Below are positions 44,453-54,308 of a stretch of DNA of 64,000 nt, piece after piece (position 1 is the first letter of the stretch; the number at the start of each line of letters is the position of its first letter). The stretch spans positions 3,032,001 through 3,096,000 of the forward strand of contig NZ_AP019782.1 of NCBI RefSeq assembly GCF_019669985.1. The letters are read 5' to 3'. Source of the DNA: Methylogaea oryzae. Its GTDB lineage: Bacteria > Pseudomonadota > Gammaproteobacteria > Methylococcales > Methylococcaceae. The notes below the pieces were generated by a model. That model saw only the letters and a program-made list of their open reading frames with translations. It was not told the DNA's origin and did not search any database. A program made the translations under genes and the position numbers.

Positions 44453-46153
44453 CTAGGGTTTTCGCGCCAACAGCGACAGCCCCGCCAACGCCGCCAGCAA
44501 CGCCAAGCCCGTCCCGCCCAGCCAGGGGGCGGCGCTGGAATCCTGCCCGGCGGCCAACAGGTAGGCTGCCCCCATCCAAGGCAACAGCAGCATGAGCGCT
44601 TGCAGCGGCGCCGTATAAGCCCTGCCGCCTCCCCGCCCGACGCCCAGCGCCTTGAAATCGGGCCGGCCGGCCGCCAAGGGAGGATCGCGATAGGAATAAG
44701 CCTGGTCGAATATGGCGCGGAACAGCAGCCCCACCACCGTTGCGTTGCCGAAATACGCCGAGTGACTGCCCCCCGGCGCGGGAAAACGCAAGCTGGACAC
44801 CTCCAGGTTATCCACCGGCAAGGCCTTCATGCGCAGGTCATTGGGGGATTCCAGCGGGCCGCTGATGATGTCCGCTCGATCCCAAATATTGATCCAGTGG
44901 ATTTGCGGCTTGCCCCTGGCGGTAAAAGGCGCATGCCCCAAGTCGCCGCGCACCTCCTCCTTGACGCGGTTGTAGCGATGATAGCGGCCGGCCTCGCTTT
45001 CGAAAAAATAATGCACCTTGTCCACCGGGCTGCCCAAGGTGACGAACTGGTCCAGTTTTTCCAGCGGCAACCGATCGGCCGGCGCGCGCGCCCGGTTGTA
45101 GCGCCCCAGGTGCAGCAAAGCGTCGCAAGCCACGCTGGAACCCAGGCTATGGGCCACCACCACCACCCGCTTGCAGCACGCATCGGACAAAACGTGCCGA
45201 AACGTAGACACGCCCACCTCGAGGATATCCCGCCGTTTGCGATGTTTTTCCTCGGTCTCCTCGTACGTGGTCCACAGCTGCACGTCCCCCATGTAATTGC
45301 TCAGGAACGAGCCGATGCCGGTGAAGGAGCCAAGCCCGGCGAGCACGGCCAAGACGCTCTCCCATCCGTCCGCGCGGCGCCAATCCAGCCATTCCACCAA
45401 ACCGAGCGACGCCCCCGCGTACCAGCGATACAGGCCGGACAGCCCGCTCAAAGCCAGCAGCGCCGCCACGCCCATAGCCAGCCCCAAGCTCAGCAGCACG
45501 AACTGGTTAAGCGCTTCGCAGCGCCGATAGTGGGAACGCCACGCCCGCGCCAACGCGACGGCGGAGGCATCCATGGGATAACGCCGCCGCAGCGACTCCA
45601 CGAACTCGCAAAAGCGCCCCCGGGGATAAGCGCGCCATTGCTCCGGCGCCTCGAAAGCCTGGTAGCTGTCCAGCAATCGGCGCAAGGTATTGCGGTTGTA
45701 GGGATTGCGGCCGGACCGGTCCAGCCGGCGCCAAAGGGAAAACAAATACGCGGTGCGCAGCCGGGCGCGCAACCGCCACGGCGCCGTGGCGGACAACAAC
45801 GGGTTGGGAATGCGCCCCAACATCCAACGCAGCACCTCCCGCACCGGAACCCCGCCGGCCGCGGCCGGAGCCCAATAGGCCTCGTAGAAGCGGAAACGGT
45901 CGCGGCGAAAACCGCCGACCGCCTGGTGTTGGCATATCGCCTCGATGTAGGTGCAATCGTCCTGGCCGATGCGGGACGTTTCGGACTTCGCGTGGATATC
46001 GCCGAGCCGCGCCGCCGAAAGGCCGTGACCGTAATGATCCAACGCATCGATCAGCCGGCTGACCTCCTCGTAGCGCTTCTGGCTACCCATGCCGTGGAAA
46101 TACACCACGGCGGTGTAATCCCGGCTTCCCTCGGAACTTGAACGCTGCGTCAT
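44453..46153 (-). CDS. Membrane alpha/beta-hydrolase-like protein
   Basis: About 566 residues from the ATG at 46153. VVYFHGMGSQKRYEEV near the start and VVVAHSLGSSVA in the second half (nucleophile Ser in AHSLGS) indicate a lipase-like alpha/beta hydrolase. Two or more helices lie in the middle (VLLSLGLAMGVAALLALSGL) and two at the C-terminus, so it is membrane-bound. I do not recognise a named family or substrate. Confidence 0.72.
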   Translation of the reverse strand: MTQRSSSEGSRDYTAVVYFHGMGSQKRYEEVSRLIDALDHYGHGLSAARLGDIHAKSETSRIGQDDCTYIEAICQHQAVGGFRRDRFRFYEAYWAPAAAGGVPVREVLRWMLGRIPNPLLSATAPWRLRARLRTAYLFSLWRRLDRSGRNPYNRNTLRRLLDSYQAFEAPEQWRAYPRGRFCEFVESLRRRYPMDASAVALARAWRSHYRRCEALNQFVLLSLGLAMGVAALLALSGLSGLYRWYAGASLGLVEWLDWRRADGWESVLAVLAGLGSFTGIGSFLSNYMGDVQLWTTYEETEEKHRKRRDILEVGVSTFRHVLSDACCKRVVVVAHSLGSSVACDALLHLGRYNRARAPADRLPLEKLDQFVTLGSPVDKVHYFFESEAGRYHRYNRVKEEVRGDLGHAPFTARGKPQIHWINIWDRADIISGPLESPNDLRMKALPVDNLEVSSLRFPAPGGSHSAYFGNATVVGLLFRAIFDQAYSYRDPPLAAGRPDFKALGVGRGGGRAYTAPLQALMLLLPWMGAAYLLAAGQDSSAAPWLGGTGLALLAALAGLSLLARKP

Positions 46154-46440
46154 GCCTGCCTCCCGCCTCCTGCGCGCTCGATGATACGCGCATAGGAACA
46201 AACCGGGTCGAGAAACCCGCCGCTTCCATCGTTTGTCGGCGGTTGGAATCGTAGCGACAAGGGCCCCCTGTTTACAAGACGCTGTCCACTAGCGCTTTCC
46301 GAACACGCCGACTACGCTTACCCGCGGCATGCCGGTTTTTGCGACATCGAACCCCATGTCTACAACCCAATGCAAAGCCTACTTCAATAACGATAACGGC
46401 CTTGCCTTGAACCTATAAAAAGAACGATTCCGAGGAAAGT

Positions 46441-46710
46441 ATGAAACTAAAATCTATCGCGTTTGCCGCCTTCGCCGCAGTGTCCCTCGTCGCCAGCGCC
46501 GGCGCCAATGCGGGCGCCGACGACGTAAAGTGGATTGCCCAATGCCTGCAAGACAACGCCGACGCCAAAGTTGCCGCAGAAGTCGTCAATGCATACTGCA
46601 GCTGCATGAATAACAAAATGTCGGAAAACGAAACAAAATCCATTAGCCAATGGGAAAAATCCCATCCGGCTGAAATGGCCGCTTGCGAAAAAGAAGCCGG
46701 CTGGAAATAA
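46441..46710 (+). CDS. Small exported protein of unknown function
   Basis: 89 residues: signal peptide to about 24 (ASAGANAGA), then a 65-residue domain with four cysteines (QCLQDN, YCSCMNNK, AACEKE) likely to form disulfides. AGGAAAG lies before the ATG. It looks like a small periplasmic helical protein; no named family recognised. Confidence 0.7.
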   Translation: MKLKSIAFAAFAAVSLVASAGANAGADDVKWIAQCLQDNADAKVAAEVVNAYCSCMNNKMSENETKSISQWEKSHPAEMAACEKEAGWK

Positions 46711-46935
46711 GCCGACTTAATATAGGCGTTTCCCAACGCGCAAGGCGGGTTCGGCAAAAACCGCAACCCGCCGAATCCGGCGCAACAGAAATGCGGGATG
46801 TGGCGAGCGGATAGCAAACCGCATCGAAAACTCCGCGTACTCGCGGAACCTACCCAGGCTTATCGAATCGCGAACGGTGCGACTCGCAGACTCACCGCAC
46901 CCTACGAGCTATCAGGATTACCACCAGAGGCTGCC

Positions 46936-47118
46936 ATGACACGCATGCGCAACCCCGGCCCATGCCGGCGAGGTATTGCGGTGGGAGAAGCAGCCCACCG
47001 ATTGCAGGTGTCACGCGTGCAACTTTCCCGGCTGCTAAACGGCCGCGCGGCGATGACGGCGGTGGGCGCTCCGCGTGGCGTACATGAAGGGCATTCACGC
47101 CCGATGACTTTAACTTAG
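46936..47118 (+). pseudogene. Degraded HigA-like antitoxin fragment, copy 1
   Basis: Encodes MRNPGPCRRGIAVGEAAHRL then QVSRVQLSRLLNGRAAMTAV, the helix-turn-helix core of HigA-type antitoxins. Compared with copy 2 at 47698 it lacks the stretch encoding FIPPGMT, and it diverges after NGRAAMTAVGAP. No toxin gene (higB) lies next to it. Confidence 0.6.
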
Positions 47119-47143
47119 CAAGGCCTATCTCTATACTGACCGC

Positions 47144-47359
47144 ATGAGCAGCCTCAAACGTTCCCCAAAAAACGCCGTCGCCAGCGTATTCTCGCTTCTT
47201 CCGAACAGCGACTACAGCCGCTTTGTCCCGCAGCAAGGCGCGGAAGGGATGATGTTGGAAACGTGGACAGCCATTGGCGAGCGTCTGGAAAAAGCCACCG
47301 CCACCGTTGGACAGGAAGCCCATGGCAAGAAAAAAGCGACTACCCAAGCCCATATCTAA
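47144..47359 (+). CDS. Small unknown ORF upstream of the DUF2335-like remnant
   Basis: 71 residues, MSSLKRSPKNAVASVFSLLP to KKKATTQAHI. It shares the reading frame with the following DUF2335-like segment, separated only by the TAA at 47357, so it could be the 5' part of one gene broken by a stop. No ribosome site is obvious. Confidence 0.4.
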   Translation: MSSLKRSPKNAVASVFSLLPNSDYSRFVPQQGAEGMMLETWTAIGERLEKATATVGQEAHGKKKATTQAHI

Positions 47360-47362
47360 GCC

Positions 47363-47638
47363 TGCTCCAGCAGCCTTCCGGAACGCATACTCCGCGTCTT
47401 CGAGGAAGATTCCAAACACACGCGCGACATCCAATTCGCTGCATTGCAGGCCCTGAAGGCCGACAACCAGCGCTCCCACTGGATGGCATTCGGCCTGATC
47501 TTCAGCGGCTTTGCATTGGCCGGCTTTTTGGCGTGGCTTGGCAAGGACTGGTTGGCCGGCGTAACGCTGGGGACAACGCTTACCGGCACCATTGCCGGAT
47601 TCATCCAAGGCAACACCAAGAGCGGCAAGGCCGGATAA
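47363..47638 (+). pseudogene. DUF2335-like membrane protein remnant
   Basis: In frame with the preceding ORF, the segment after the stop reads PERILRVFEEDSKHTRDIQF then two membrane helices (WMAFGLIFSGFALAGFLAWL and LAGVTLGTTLTGTIAGFI). This matches the C-terminal half of DUF2335-type predicted membrane proteins. The only late start is a TTG at 47444. Likely decayed. Confidence 0.5.
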
Positions 47639-47697
47639 CCCATCCTGCCCACTGCGTCCACTCAAAGGCGATCTGGCCGCGCACTGGCATAACGAGA

Positions 47698-47965
47698 ATG
47701 CGCATCCCGGCCCATCCCGGCGAGGTATTGCGGGAGTTCATTCCACCCGGCATGACGGTGGGAGAAGCCGCCCGCCAATTGCAGGTATCGCTCGTGCAAC
47801 TTTCCCGGCTGGCGAACGGCCGCGCGGCGATGACAGCGGTGGGTGCTCCGCGTTGCGGAGTGGACCGGCACCACGGCCGAATCCTGGTTAGAAAACCAAG
47901 TGCAATGGGATTTGTGGCGGGCGGCACAGCAGCCGCGGCCGAAAATTGAACCGATGGCGGCGTGA
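47698..47965 (+). pseudogene. higA: Frameshifted HigA antitoxin, copy 2
   Basis: MRIPAHPGEVLREFIPPGMT then the HTH core QVSLVQLSRLANGRAAMTA in one frame. The expected C-terminus (LRVAEWTGTTAESWLENQVQ and DLWRAAQQPRP) continues in another frame to the TGA at 47963. The break lies near 47840-47855. A full antitoxin would need one base change. No HigB toxin is seen upstream. Confidence 0.75.
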
Positions 47966-48067
47966 ACACCACACTGCTGAAATCTCGCGGATTTCGGCGG
48001 GTTAAGGCTGCCGCTTTACTGGCCTCAATCTACTACACGCGGAAGCCTTTGTTTTCCGGAGTTTCCA

Positions 48068-48145
48068 AATGTAGGATGTGGTAACCGGTAGCGAACCGCG
48101 TCAATCGCGAACGGTGCGGTTCGCCGACTCACCGCACCCTGCGGC
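48068..48145. repeat. GTAGGATGTGG / CCGCACCCT inverted-repeat remnant
   Basis: TGTAGGATGTGGTAACCGGT and the opposing GGTGCGGTTCGCCGACTCAC-CGCACCCT. A related unit lies at 46793..46906 (CGGGATGTGGCGAGCGG to CACCGCACCCTACGA). The two units and the two higA copies alternate, so the whole segment looks duplicated. Confidence 0.5.
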
Positions 48146-48260
48146 CCTGCTGAACTTTCACAGATTTCGACAGGTGACGATTATTGCCTTACACGCATAC
48201 ACGAGTAAGGCCCAGTGTATACGCTACTTTTAATATCCTGATCAACCTAGGAGCCTGAGT

Positions 48261-48716
48261 TTGGAAGACTATTCTGGCGCCCACAGGGCACGTCTTTTGG
48301 ATGTCGAAACCCTACTGCAAGTACCACCTCACCGAACTATAGCAGCAGTACACCTTGGAGGAGTTTCTGTCGAATGCCGTTTAAAGTCCCTCGTATTGCG
48401 GTACCATAATATTACGTCATGGAACCAACTTAGCAACCGCCCCAGAGACCCCAAGACCAAGCAACCTATTCCTAGACCAGGCCATAGCCTTGGCTCAACA
48501 CTTAAGTTAATGTCGGATGTCTATAAAAAGGCACAAACCGACCCCCAGTTCTTGCAGCACTTAAACCGAGTAATGCACCCGGCCGGCGCAATAGCGACTG
48601 ACTTTATCGAACTCCGTTACGCAGCAAATGACCTGGACGATGATATTATGGCCGAGTGGAACAAGAGCTTCAAATATGTCCTCGGCTGGTTGACAAAAAA
48701 CGAGACGATATTATGA
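48261..48716 (+). CDS. HEPN-like helical protein, partner of the ATPase gene
   Basis: 151 residues from a TTG start (TAGGAG site nine bases upstream). The N-terminal pattern (EDYSGAHRARLLDVETLL, AAVHLGGVSVECRLKSLVL) matches HEPN-like helical bundles of the kind paired with nucleotidyltransferases and NTPases in conflict systems. A canonical Rx4-6H ribonuclease motif is not obvious, so RNase activity is uncertain. The stop overlaps the next ATG (ATGA), so the two are co-translated. AT-richer than the surroundings. Confidence 0.68.
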   Translation: MEDYSGAHRARLLDVETLLQVPPHRTIAAVHLGGVSVECRLKSLVLRYHNITSWNQLSNRPRDPKTKQPIPRPGHSLGSTLKLMSDVYKKAQTDPQFLQHLNRVMHPAGAIATDFIELRYAANDLDDDIMAEWNKSFKYVLGWLTKNETIL

Positions 48717-51433
48717 CAAATGATGTGAGATTTCTCCGCGGGCGGCTTGACGAATGTTTTCCCGGTCGATACGAACTTGACGTCGGGGCTGGCATGACCG
48801 CCATTCTCACAATACTCGATAACTCATTCGCTGGCCAGTCGTATTCCGAGCGCCTTGCGAATATCGAGCCGTTATTGAAAAAAGCGGGCCTTCGCCCAGG
48901 AATTGTCGAGTTATATACTCCAGATGAGGCAGAAGAGAGAGGTATTTCTCTACAGCAAGGAGACACACGTTCTCCTGCTACTTGGGAAGAAGCCGTATCG
49001 ATGGTTGAAGGGGGAAAACAAGCATTAGACGGTTCCCGACCGCCACATAGACCTCGTCGTGTAGTCTTTTACTCCTATAAAGGCGGAGTGGGCCGGACTA
49101 CCGCCTTAGTACACACAGCATTCCACTTGGCGCGTAGCGGTGAGCGCGTTGTAGTCGTGGATATGGATGTCGAGGCACCGGGCCTACATACAGTACTACC
49201 CCGTCCCGATGGAACCGAGATTCAAGCAGGACTTGTCGATTATCTATGGGAACGGCAGCTCCGCCCATTTAATCAAGAAACAGGTGAAGGACTGGAAACC
49301 TGTCTTGTTGAAGTTGGTCGCGAACAGCAACTCGCTATCTCTTATGCTGTCGAAGACCCAATATCTCGCGCACAAATACATGTCGTCCCTGCAGGTGCCA
49401 TTAATTCGAACTTTGTGCGGCGCCTAAATGCGCTCTCGGTTCAAGACATTCTTGCCCGCCCTGATGACGCTTGGTCGTTATTCGAAAAAGAGCTGGTTGA
49501 GCAAATCGAACCTGACGTCATGCTCATTGACGCTCGCACAGGACTCGGTGATTGGGGAGGGTTATCGCTACTTCGCCTTGCGGATGAAGCATTCTTCGTA
49601 CTTTACCCAAGCCAACAGAATGCGGAAGGGATACGATTCGTACACAACACACTGACCCAGCTAAGCAACCTAAAAACCCACTTAGTTCTGTCCCCAGTGC
49701 CGGAAGGCCCTATCGGACTCGAACTGGTAGCGCGATTCCTTCCATCATTGGGTGGAATGGACGATAAACAACTCACTGAAGATGAGCTACCTGACGACGA
49801 ACCGACCGAGGAACGATTACCCGTTAGAGTTCCCTACAATCCGAATATAGCTTGTGCGCTTAGGTATCCCGTCGAGGGGGCCATGCCCGATTATGCTCGA
49901 CTTGCCAACCTTTTGAGAAACACCGAAACAAACGAAAAGGTCGAAGCCACATTCCAACAATTTGATCGCTGGAACGTCATCGAATCACTAAAGTTTCCTG
50001 AGCGAAACGCCAAGGAAGTTGCCGCTGAATATTTTGAGCTTTTCTTTCAAAAAACATCCGACTTTGAAAAATTTCTAGATGACGCTCGATGGGTCGTTCG
50101 GGGGCGGAAAGGCACAGGAAAGTCAACATTATTTCATTTATTTGTAGAGCATAAAGAAAATGCGAGCAAGCGTGCAAAGGGAAAGCTAGAAAACGTCGAT
50201 ATACTTCCCGGCCACGGCCCAGCTACAGGCATGAGATTTCGACCAACAACAACAGAATTTGAAACCATCCAGAGGGAGATTAATAAAACCAAAAATGATT
50301 GGCTTTCATTCTGGCGCGCGTATGCCATTGTTCGGGTGTTTGCCTCACCCCACCAAGCATTACTAAAATCCGCACTAAGAAACAAGGAACTAAGGGAGCT
50401 CCAGAAGCATCTTCAATCCTCGTTTCCCGCCGAAGAATCCATCGCTGACTGGCGTTCCTCGCATACAAAGGCGCTGTTGCAGCTACTCGACACCACTCTT
50501 GACAGCCAGTGCCGTGATCTTATGACTGATATTAATACAGCTCTCGGTAAGGCGGGCAAAAAACTTTGGTTGCTATATGATGACCTAGACCAAGATATAA
50601 AGGAGATGAGCGAATGGCAAGCAGACGCCCTTGGCGGATTACTGCGACTTGCCTATGACTCCAATAACAGAGATTTACACAATATTCGCTTCAAAATTTT
50701 CTTGAGGGAGGACATATGGAACAAACTTGTCTTCACGAACAAAAGTCACTTTGGCGAAGCGAGAACTCTGGCATTGCAATGGAAAATCGATGATTTCCTT
50801 CGGCTTGCGTACCGATTAGCTACCGGAGGCTCAGCTGAATTTAAAGCACTGGCATTACGCGACTTCCCTTTAACAGATTCAGAGGTAGATACAGCCAATG
50901 AAGAAGAGCTTCGCAAGGCTTTAGCTCCTCTTTGGGGCCTAAACCAAGAAAAAAAGAAAAACGCTTTTGCTGCTCGGTGGGTATATAACCGCATGACGGA
51001 CGCTGCTGACAACACTTATCCGCGATCACTTACCGTACTCCTGAATGCAGCTAAAGAAGAAGAGCTTAGAGGAAGACACAAACCAACCCCCAAGGATAGG
51101 CTTCTCAGCCCTAGAGCAATGCAGGCAGGACTTACAGAAGCATCACGAGCCAGGGTAAACGAGCTCAAGAACGAATACCCGGACTTGAAATTATTTCTCG
51201 AGGAAATTGAACACAGCAATGCACTGAGATCTCAATTCAAACGTGATGAATTACGACGTGTATGGGAGGGTACATGTAAAGGCATTTACCCAACATTCGA
51301 ATCTTTTGTGAAAAAGATCCAGGATGTGGGTTTTCTTGAAGAGAAAAAAAGAGGGGAAACTTACGACTATGGTATTGCTAGCCTTTACATTGATGGCCTA
51401 GGAATCAGACGCGTTCAGGGCGAGAAAAAGTAA
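48713..51433 (+). CDS. Two-ATPase protein: ParA/MinD-like plus AAA/P-loop module
   Basis: 906 residues. Residues 1-75 form a small helical N-terminal domain that could be an adaptor. Residues 115-405 are ParA/MinD-like: YKGGVGRTT (122-130) keeps the signature Lys but has Arg for the P-loop Lys, followed by VVVDMDVEAPGL and LIDARTGLGD. A second P-loop GRKGTGKST (464-472) with Walker B-like LWLLYDDLDQ (618-627) starts another NTPase module with a long helical C-terminus. Fused regulatory NTPases of this kind occur in anti-phage and conflict systems. Codon use is AT-richer than its neighbours, suggesting horizontal transfer. Coupled to the HEPN-like gene. Confidence 0.75.
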   Translation: MTNDVRFLRGRLDECFPGRYELDVGAGMTAILTILDNSFAGQSYSERLANIEPLLKKAGLRPGIVELYTPDEAEERGISLQQGDTRSPATWEEAVSMVEGGKQALDGSRPPHRPRRVVFYSYKGGVGRTTALVHTAFHLARSGERVVVVDMDVEAPGLHTVLPRPDGTEIQAGLVDYLWERQLRPFNQETGEGLETCLVEVGREQQLAISYAVEDPISRAQIHVVPAGAINSNFVRRLNALSVQDILARPDDAWSLFEKELVEQIEPDVMLIDARTGLGDWGGLSLLRLADEAFFVLYPSQQNAEGIRFVHNTLTQLSNLKTHLVLSPVPEGPIGLELVARFLPSLGGMDDKQLTEDELPDDEPTEERLPVRVPYNPNIACALRYPVEGAMPDYARLANLLRNTETNEKVEATFQQFDRWNVIESLKFPERNAKEVAAEYFELFFQKTSDFEKFLDDARWVVRGRKGTGKSTLFHLFVEHKENASKRAKGKLENVDILPGHGPATGMRFRPTTTEFETIQREINKTKNDWLSFWRAYAIVRVFASPHQALLKSALRNKELRELQKHLQSSFPAEESIADWRSSHTKALLQLLDTTLDSQCRDLMTDINTALGKAGKKLWLLYDDLDQDIKEMSEWQADALGGLLRLAYDSNNRDLHNIRFKIFLREDIWNKLVFTNKSHFGEARTLALQWKIDDFLRLAYRLATGGSAEFKALALRDFPLTDSEVDTANEEELRKALAPLWGLNQEKKKNAFAARWVYNRMTDAADNTYPRSLTVLLNAAKEEELRGRHKPTPKDRLLSPRAMQAGLTEASRARVNELKNEYPDLKLFLEEIEHSNALRSQFKRDELRRVWEGTCKGIYPTFESFVKKIQDVGFLEEKKRGETYDYGIASLYIDGLGIRRVQGEKK

Positions 51434-51605
51434 CTTGTAAGCCGGATTTAATTGTAGGGCGCATAGCGTAGCGTAATACGCCGGATGCTAGTTGACACCC
51501 AGGCTTATGGCATCAGCTCGCATAGGGTGCGCTGAGGAACGAAGCGCACCGAATCGTGATCGATGCGCCTCCTTCGTCGGCACGTCCTACATCTCCACGT
51601 GACCA
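51434..51605. repeat. Short repeats between the ATPase gene and vapC
   Basis: TGTAGGGCGCATAGCGTAGC opposes GCGTAATACGCC, and further on GGTGCGCTGAGG opposes GAAGCGCACC. These resemble the small inverted repeats at 28265. No gene seen. Confidence 0.45.
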
Positions 51606-52318
<713 letters not shown>

Positions 52319-52349
52319 TCATGTCCACTCGTCGGCCGGGTGGACGCAC

Positions 52350-52389
52350 AAAAAAGCCGGCCCCGCCAATTGCTGGCGAACCCGGCTTT
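52350..52389 (-). terminator. Terminator of nifB
   Basis: On the minus strand AAAGCCGGGTTCGCCAGC, loop, GGGGCCGGCTTTTTT: stem of at least seven GC-rich pairs then a T-run, about 50 bases after the nifB stop. Confidence 0.7.
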
Positions 52390-52406
52390 GGTTTGTGACG
52401 GCTCTG

Positions 52407-52437
52407 CGGTGGGCAGCCTGTCGGCCGCCCACCCTAC
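52407..52437. repeat. GTAGGGTGGGC half-element after nifB
   Basis: CGGTGGGCAGCCTGTCGGCC followed by GCCCACCCTACG, the same end as the repeat between rnfG and rnfE. Confidence 0.6.
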
Positions 52438-52440
52438 GGG

Positions 52441-53940
52441 CTAACCCACCGCCCGCATAGCCTCCCGCTTCTTGTCCACCAGGCGGCCGGATTCGGCCAA
52501 CTCTTTGTAGACCGCCATCACCGCCGGTTCGATGGCTTCCATGGCGTGTTCGCCGTTGGGGATGATGCCGGCTTCTTCCAGCTTCTCCCACGGGCCGTAG
52601 CCGATCTTGGAGCACAACACGGCGGCGCAGTCCTTGAGGGTGCGGATGGACAGGTCCAGGGCGGATTCCGCTTCGCCGCAGGTGTCATCCCCCGAACAGT
52701 ATTGCTCCACCTTGCGGTGCATGATGAAGCGCACGCCTTGCGGGGAGGCCTCGTAGATGAGGAATTCCTTGGCGTGGCCGAAGTGCTGGTTGATGACGCC
52801 CTGGCCTTGGGTGGCGACGGCGAATAGGGCCGGTGGGGTGTCCAGGGCGGCGGACTCCACTTGCAACTGCACCAGGGTTTCCTGCTTTTCCACGCGCTTG
52901 GCGGTCATTTCCTCCAGGATGGCGGACTGGATCGCCTGGCGCTTCTTCATGGCCTCTTCGTAGTCGATGTCCATGGCTTCGATCTTGTCCAGGGTGAACT
53001 CGGCGCCGCGGTCTTCGCCCAGCAGGCCCACGGCGTCGGCGCGGCACTGGCGGCAGTGGCGCATCATGTTCATGTCGCCGGCGCAGGCGTCTTGCAGCTC
53101 CTGCAACTCCTCGGCGTTGGGGCCGCGCTGGCCCATGACGCCGTAGAACGTGCCGTGCTCGGCTTCGGCGATCAGCGGCATGACGTTGTGCAAAAAGGCG
53201 CCCTTGCCTTTGACGATCTTGCTGACTTCCACCAGGTGCTTGTCGTTGATGCCGGGAATCATCACCGAGTTGATCTTGGTGAGGATGCCGCGCTCGCTGA
53301 GCATCTCCAGGCCGCGCTGCTGCTGCTCGATGAGGATTTCCGCGCCGGCCCGGCCCTTGATGCGCTGGTTCTTCCAGAACACCCAGGGATAGATTTCCGC
53401 GCCGATGTCCGGGTCCACCGTGTTGATGGTGATGGTGACGTGGTCGATGTTGTGCTTGGACAGCTCTTCCACCGATTCGGGCAGGGCCAGGCCGTTGGTG
53501 GACACGCACAGCTTGATGTCCGGCGCCTGCTCGGACAGCATGCGGAAGGTGGCGAAGGTGCGCTCCGGATTGGCCAGGGGATCGCCGGGACCGGCGATGC
53601 CCAGCACGGTCATCTGCGGGATGGTGGCGGCCACCGCCTTGACCTTGCGCACCGCCTGTTCCGGCGTATACAGCTCGGACACCACGCCGGGGCGCGATTC
53701 GTTGGCGCAGTCGTACTTGCGGTTGCAGTAGTGGCACTGGATATTGCAGGCCGGCGCCACCGCCACGTGCATGCGGGCGAAATAGTGGTGGGCGTCTTCC
53801 GAATAGCAGGGATGGTTCTGCACCTTCTCGCGGATGTGGTCCGGCAGGTGGTTCATCTGGTCGTCGGTGGAGCCGCAGGAAGAGGCGCTGCAGCCGCCTT
53901 TCTTCACGGCGGGTTCGGCGTTGAGCACAGGGAGTTCCAT
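52441..53940 (-). CDS. nifB: NifB, FeMo-co precursor synthase
   Basis: 499 residues. Radical SAM motif CNIQCHYC (Cys65, 69, 72) builds the [8Fe-9S-C] NifB-co from two [4Fe-4S] clusters. The N-terminus has CSASSCGS, which holds further cluster cysteines. The C-terminal part from about residue 385 is a NifX-like carrier domain (GVINQHFGHAKEFLIYE). Divergent from nifE with a shared 360-base control region. Confidence 0.97.
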   Translation of the reverse strand: MELPVLNAEPAVKKGGCSASSCGSTDDQMNHLPDHIREKVQNHPCYSEDAHHYFARMHVAVAPACNIQCHYCNRKYDCANESRPGVVSELYTPEQAVRKVKAVAATIPQMTVLGIAGPGDPLANPERTFATFRMLSEQAPDIKLCVSTNGLALPESVEELSKHNIDHVTITINTVDPDIGAEIYPWVFWKNQRIKGRAGAEILIEQQQRGLEMLSERGILTKINSVMIPGINDKHLVEVSKIVKGKGAFLHNVMPLIAEAEHGTFYGVMGQRGPNAEELQELQDACAGDMNMMRHCRQCRADAVGLLGEDRGAEFTLDKIEAMDIDYEEAMKKRQAIQSAILEEMTAKRVEKQETLVQLQVESAALDTPPALFAVATQGQGVINQHFGHAKEFLIYEASPQGVRFIMHRKVEQYCSGDDTCGEAESALDLSIRTLKDCAAVLCSKIGYGPWEKLEEAGIIPNGEHAMEAIEPAVMAVYKELAESGRLVDKKREAMRAVG

Positions 53941-53980
53941 GGTGGCGTCCTCGTCGGTGGATAAGCGTTAACGGCTGTTC

Positions 53981-53996
53981 AGCACAGGCCGTGCCA
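53981..53996 (-). promoter_or_regulatory. Sigma-54 promoter of nifB
   Basis: Minus strand TGGCACGGCCTGTGCT, a good -24/-12 match 40 bases upstream of the nifB ATG. Confidence 0.87.
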
Positions 53997-54041
53997 GACG
54001 CCTAAGCCACTGTTTTAACGGCGAATCGCACCTTGCAGCCG

Positions 54042-54090
54042 TGTACGGAACGCAACAGGCGGTGGGATTTGCGCTGTCGGCATTGGCACA
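54042..54090 (-). promoter_or_regulatory. NifA activator sites for nifB
   Basis: TGTACGGAACGCAACA (54042..54057) and TGTCGGCATTGGCACA (54075..54090) both fit TGT-N10-ACA, 33 bases apart, the same spacing as the pair in front of fdxN. Confidence 0.78.
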
Positions 54091-54193
54091 AAGCCCGCGC
54101 CCATCCCATGCCCTTCCCTCTTCCCCGGACCACCGCGGGCGAAGCCCGCCTGTACAAAAACGCGCTGTCGCCGACTGGCCAAACCCTTCCATT

Positions 54194-54209
54194 TGTCGCA
54201 TTCGCGACA
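54194..54209 (+). promoter_or_regulatory. NifA activator site of nifE
   Basis: TGTCGCATTCGCGACA, a full site with extra dyad symmetry, 44 bases above the nifE promoter. The same 16 bases recur in front of nifN. Confidence 0.88.
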
Positions 54210-54253
54210 AACCGTTCCGGCGGCAAAGCGGCGCGGCGCAAGGGCCGGAGCCG

Positions 54254-54269
54254 TGGCCCGGCGCTTGCA
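54254..54269 (+). promoter_or_regulatory. Sigma-54 promoter of nifE
   Basis: TGGCCCGGCGCTTGCA matches -24/-12 perfectly. The start would be near 54280, close to the nifE start codon. Confidence 0.87.
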
Positions 54270-54308
54270 TGGAGGCGATAAACGCCAACCGCCATGCGGG
54301 TGCTGACC

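Noticed and set aside
46936-48145. Repeated segments considered as a CRISPR array
   Set aside because: Only two diverged copies hundreds of bases apart, with protein-coding remnants; no regular spacers or cas genes in the window.
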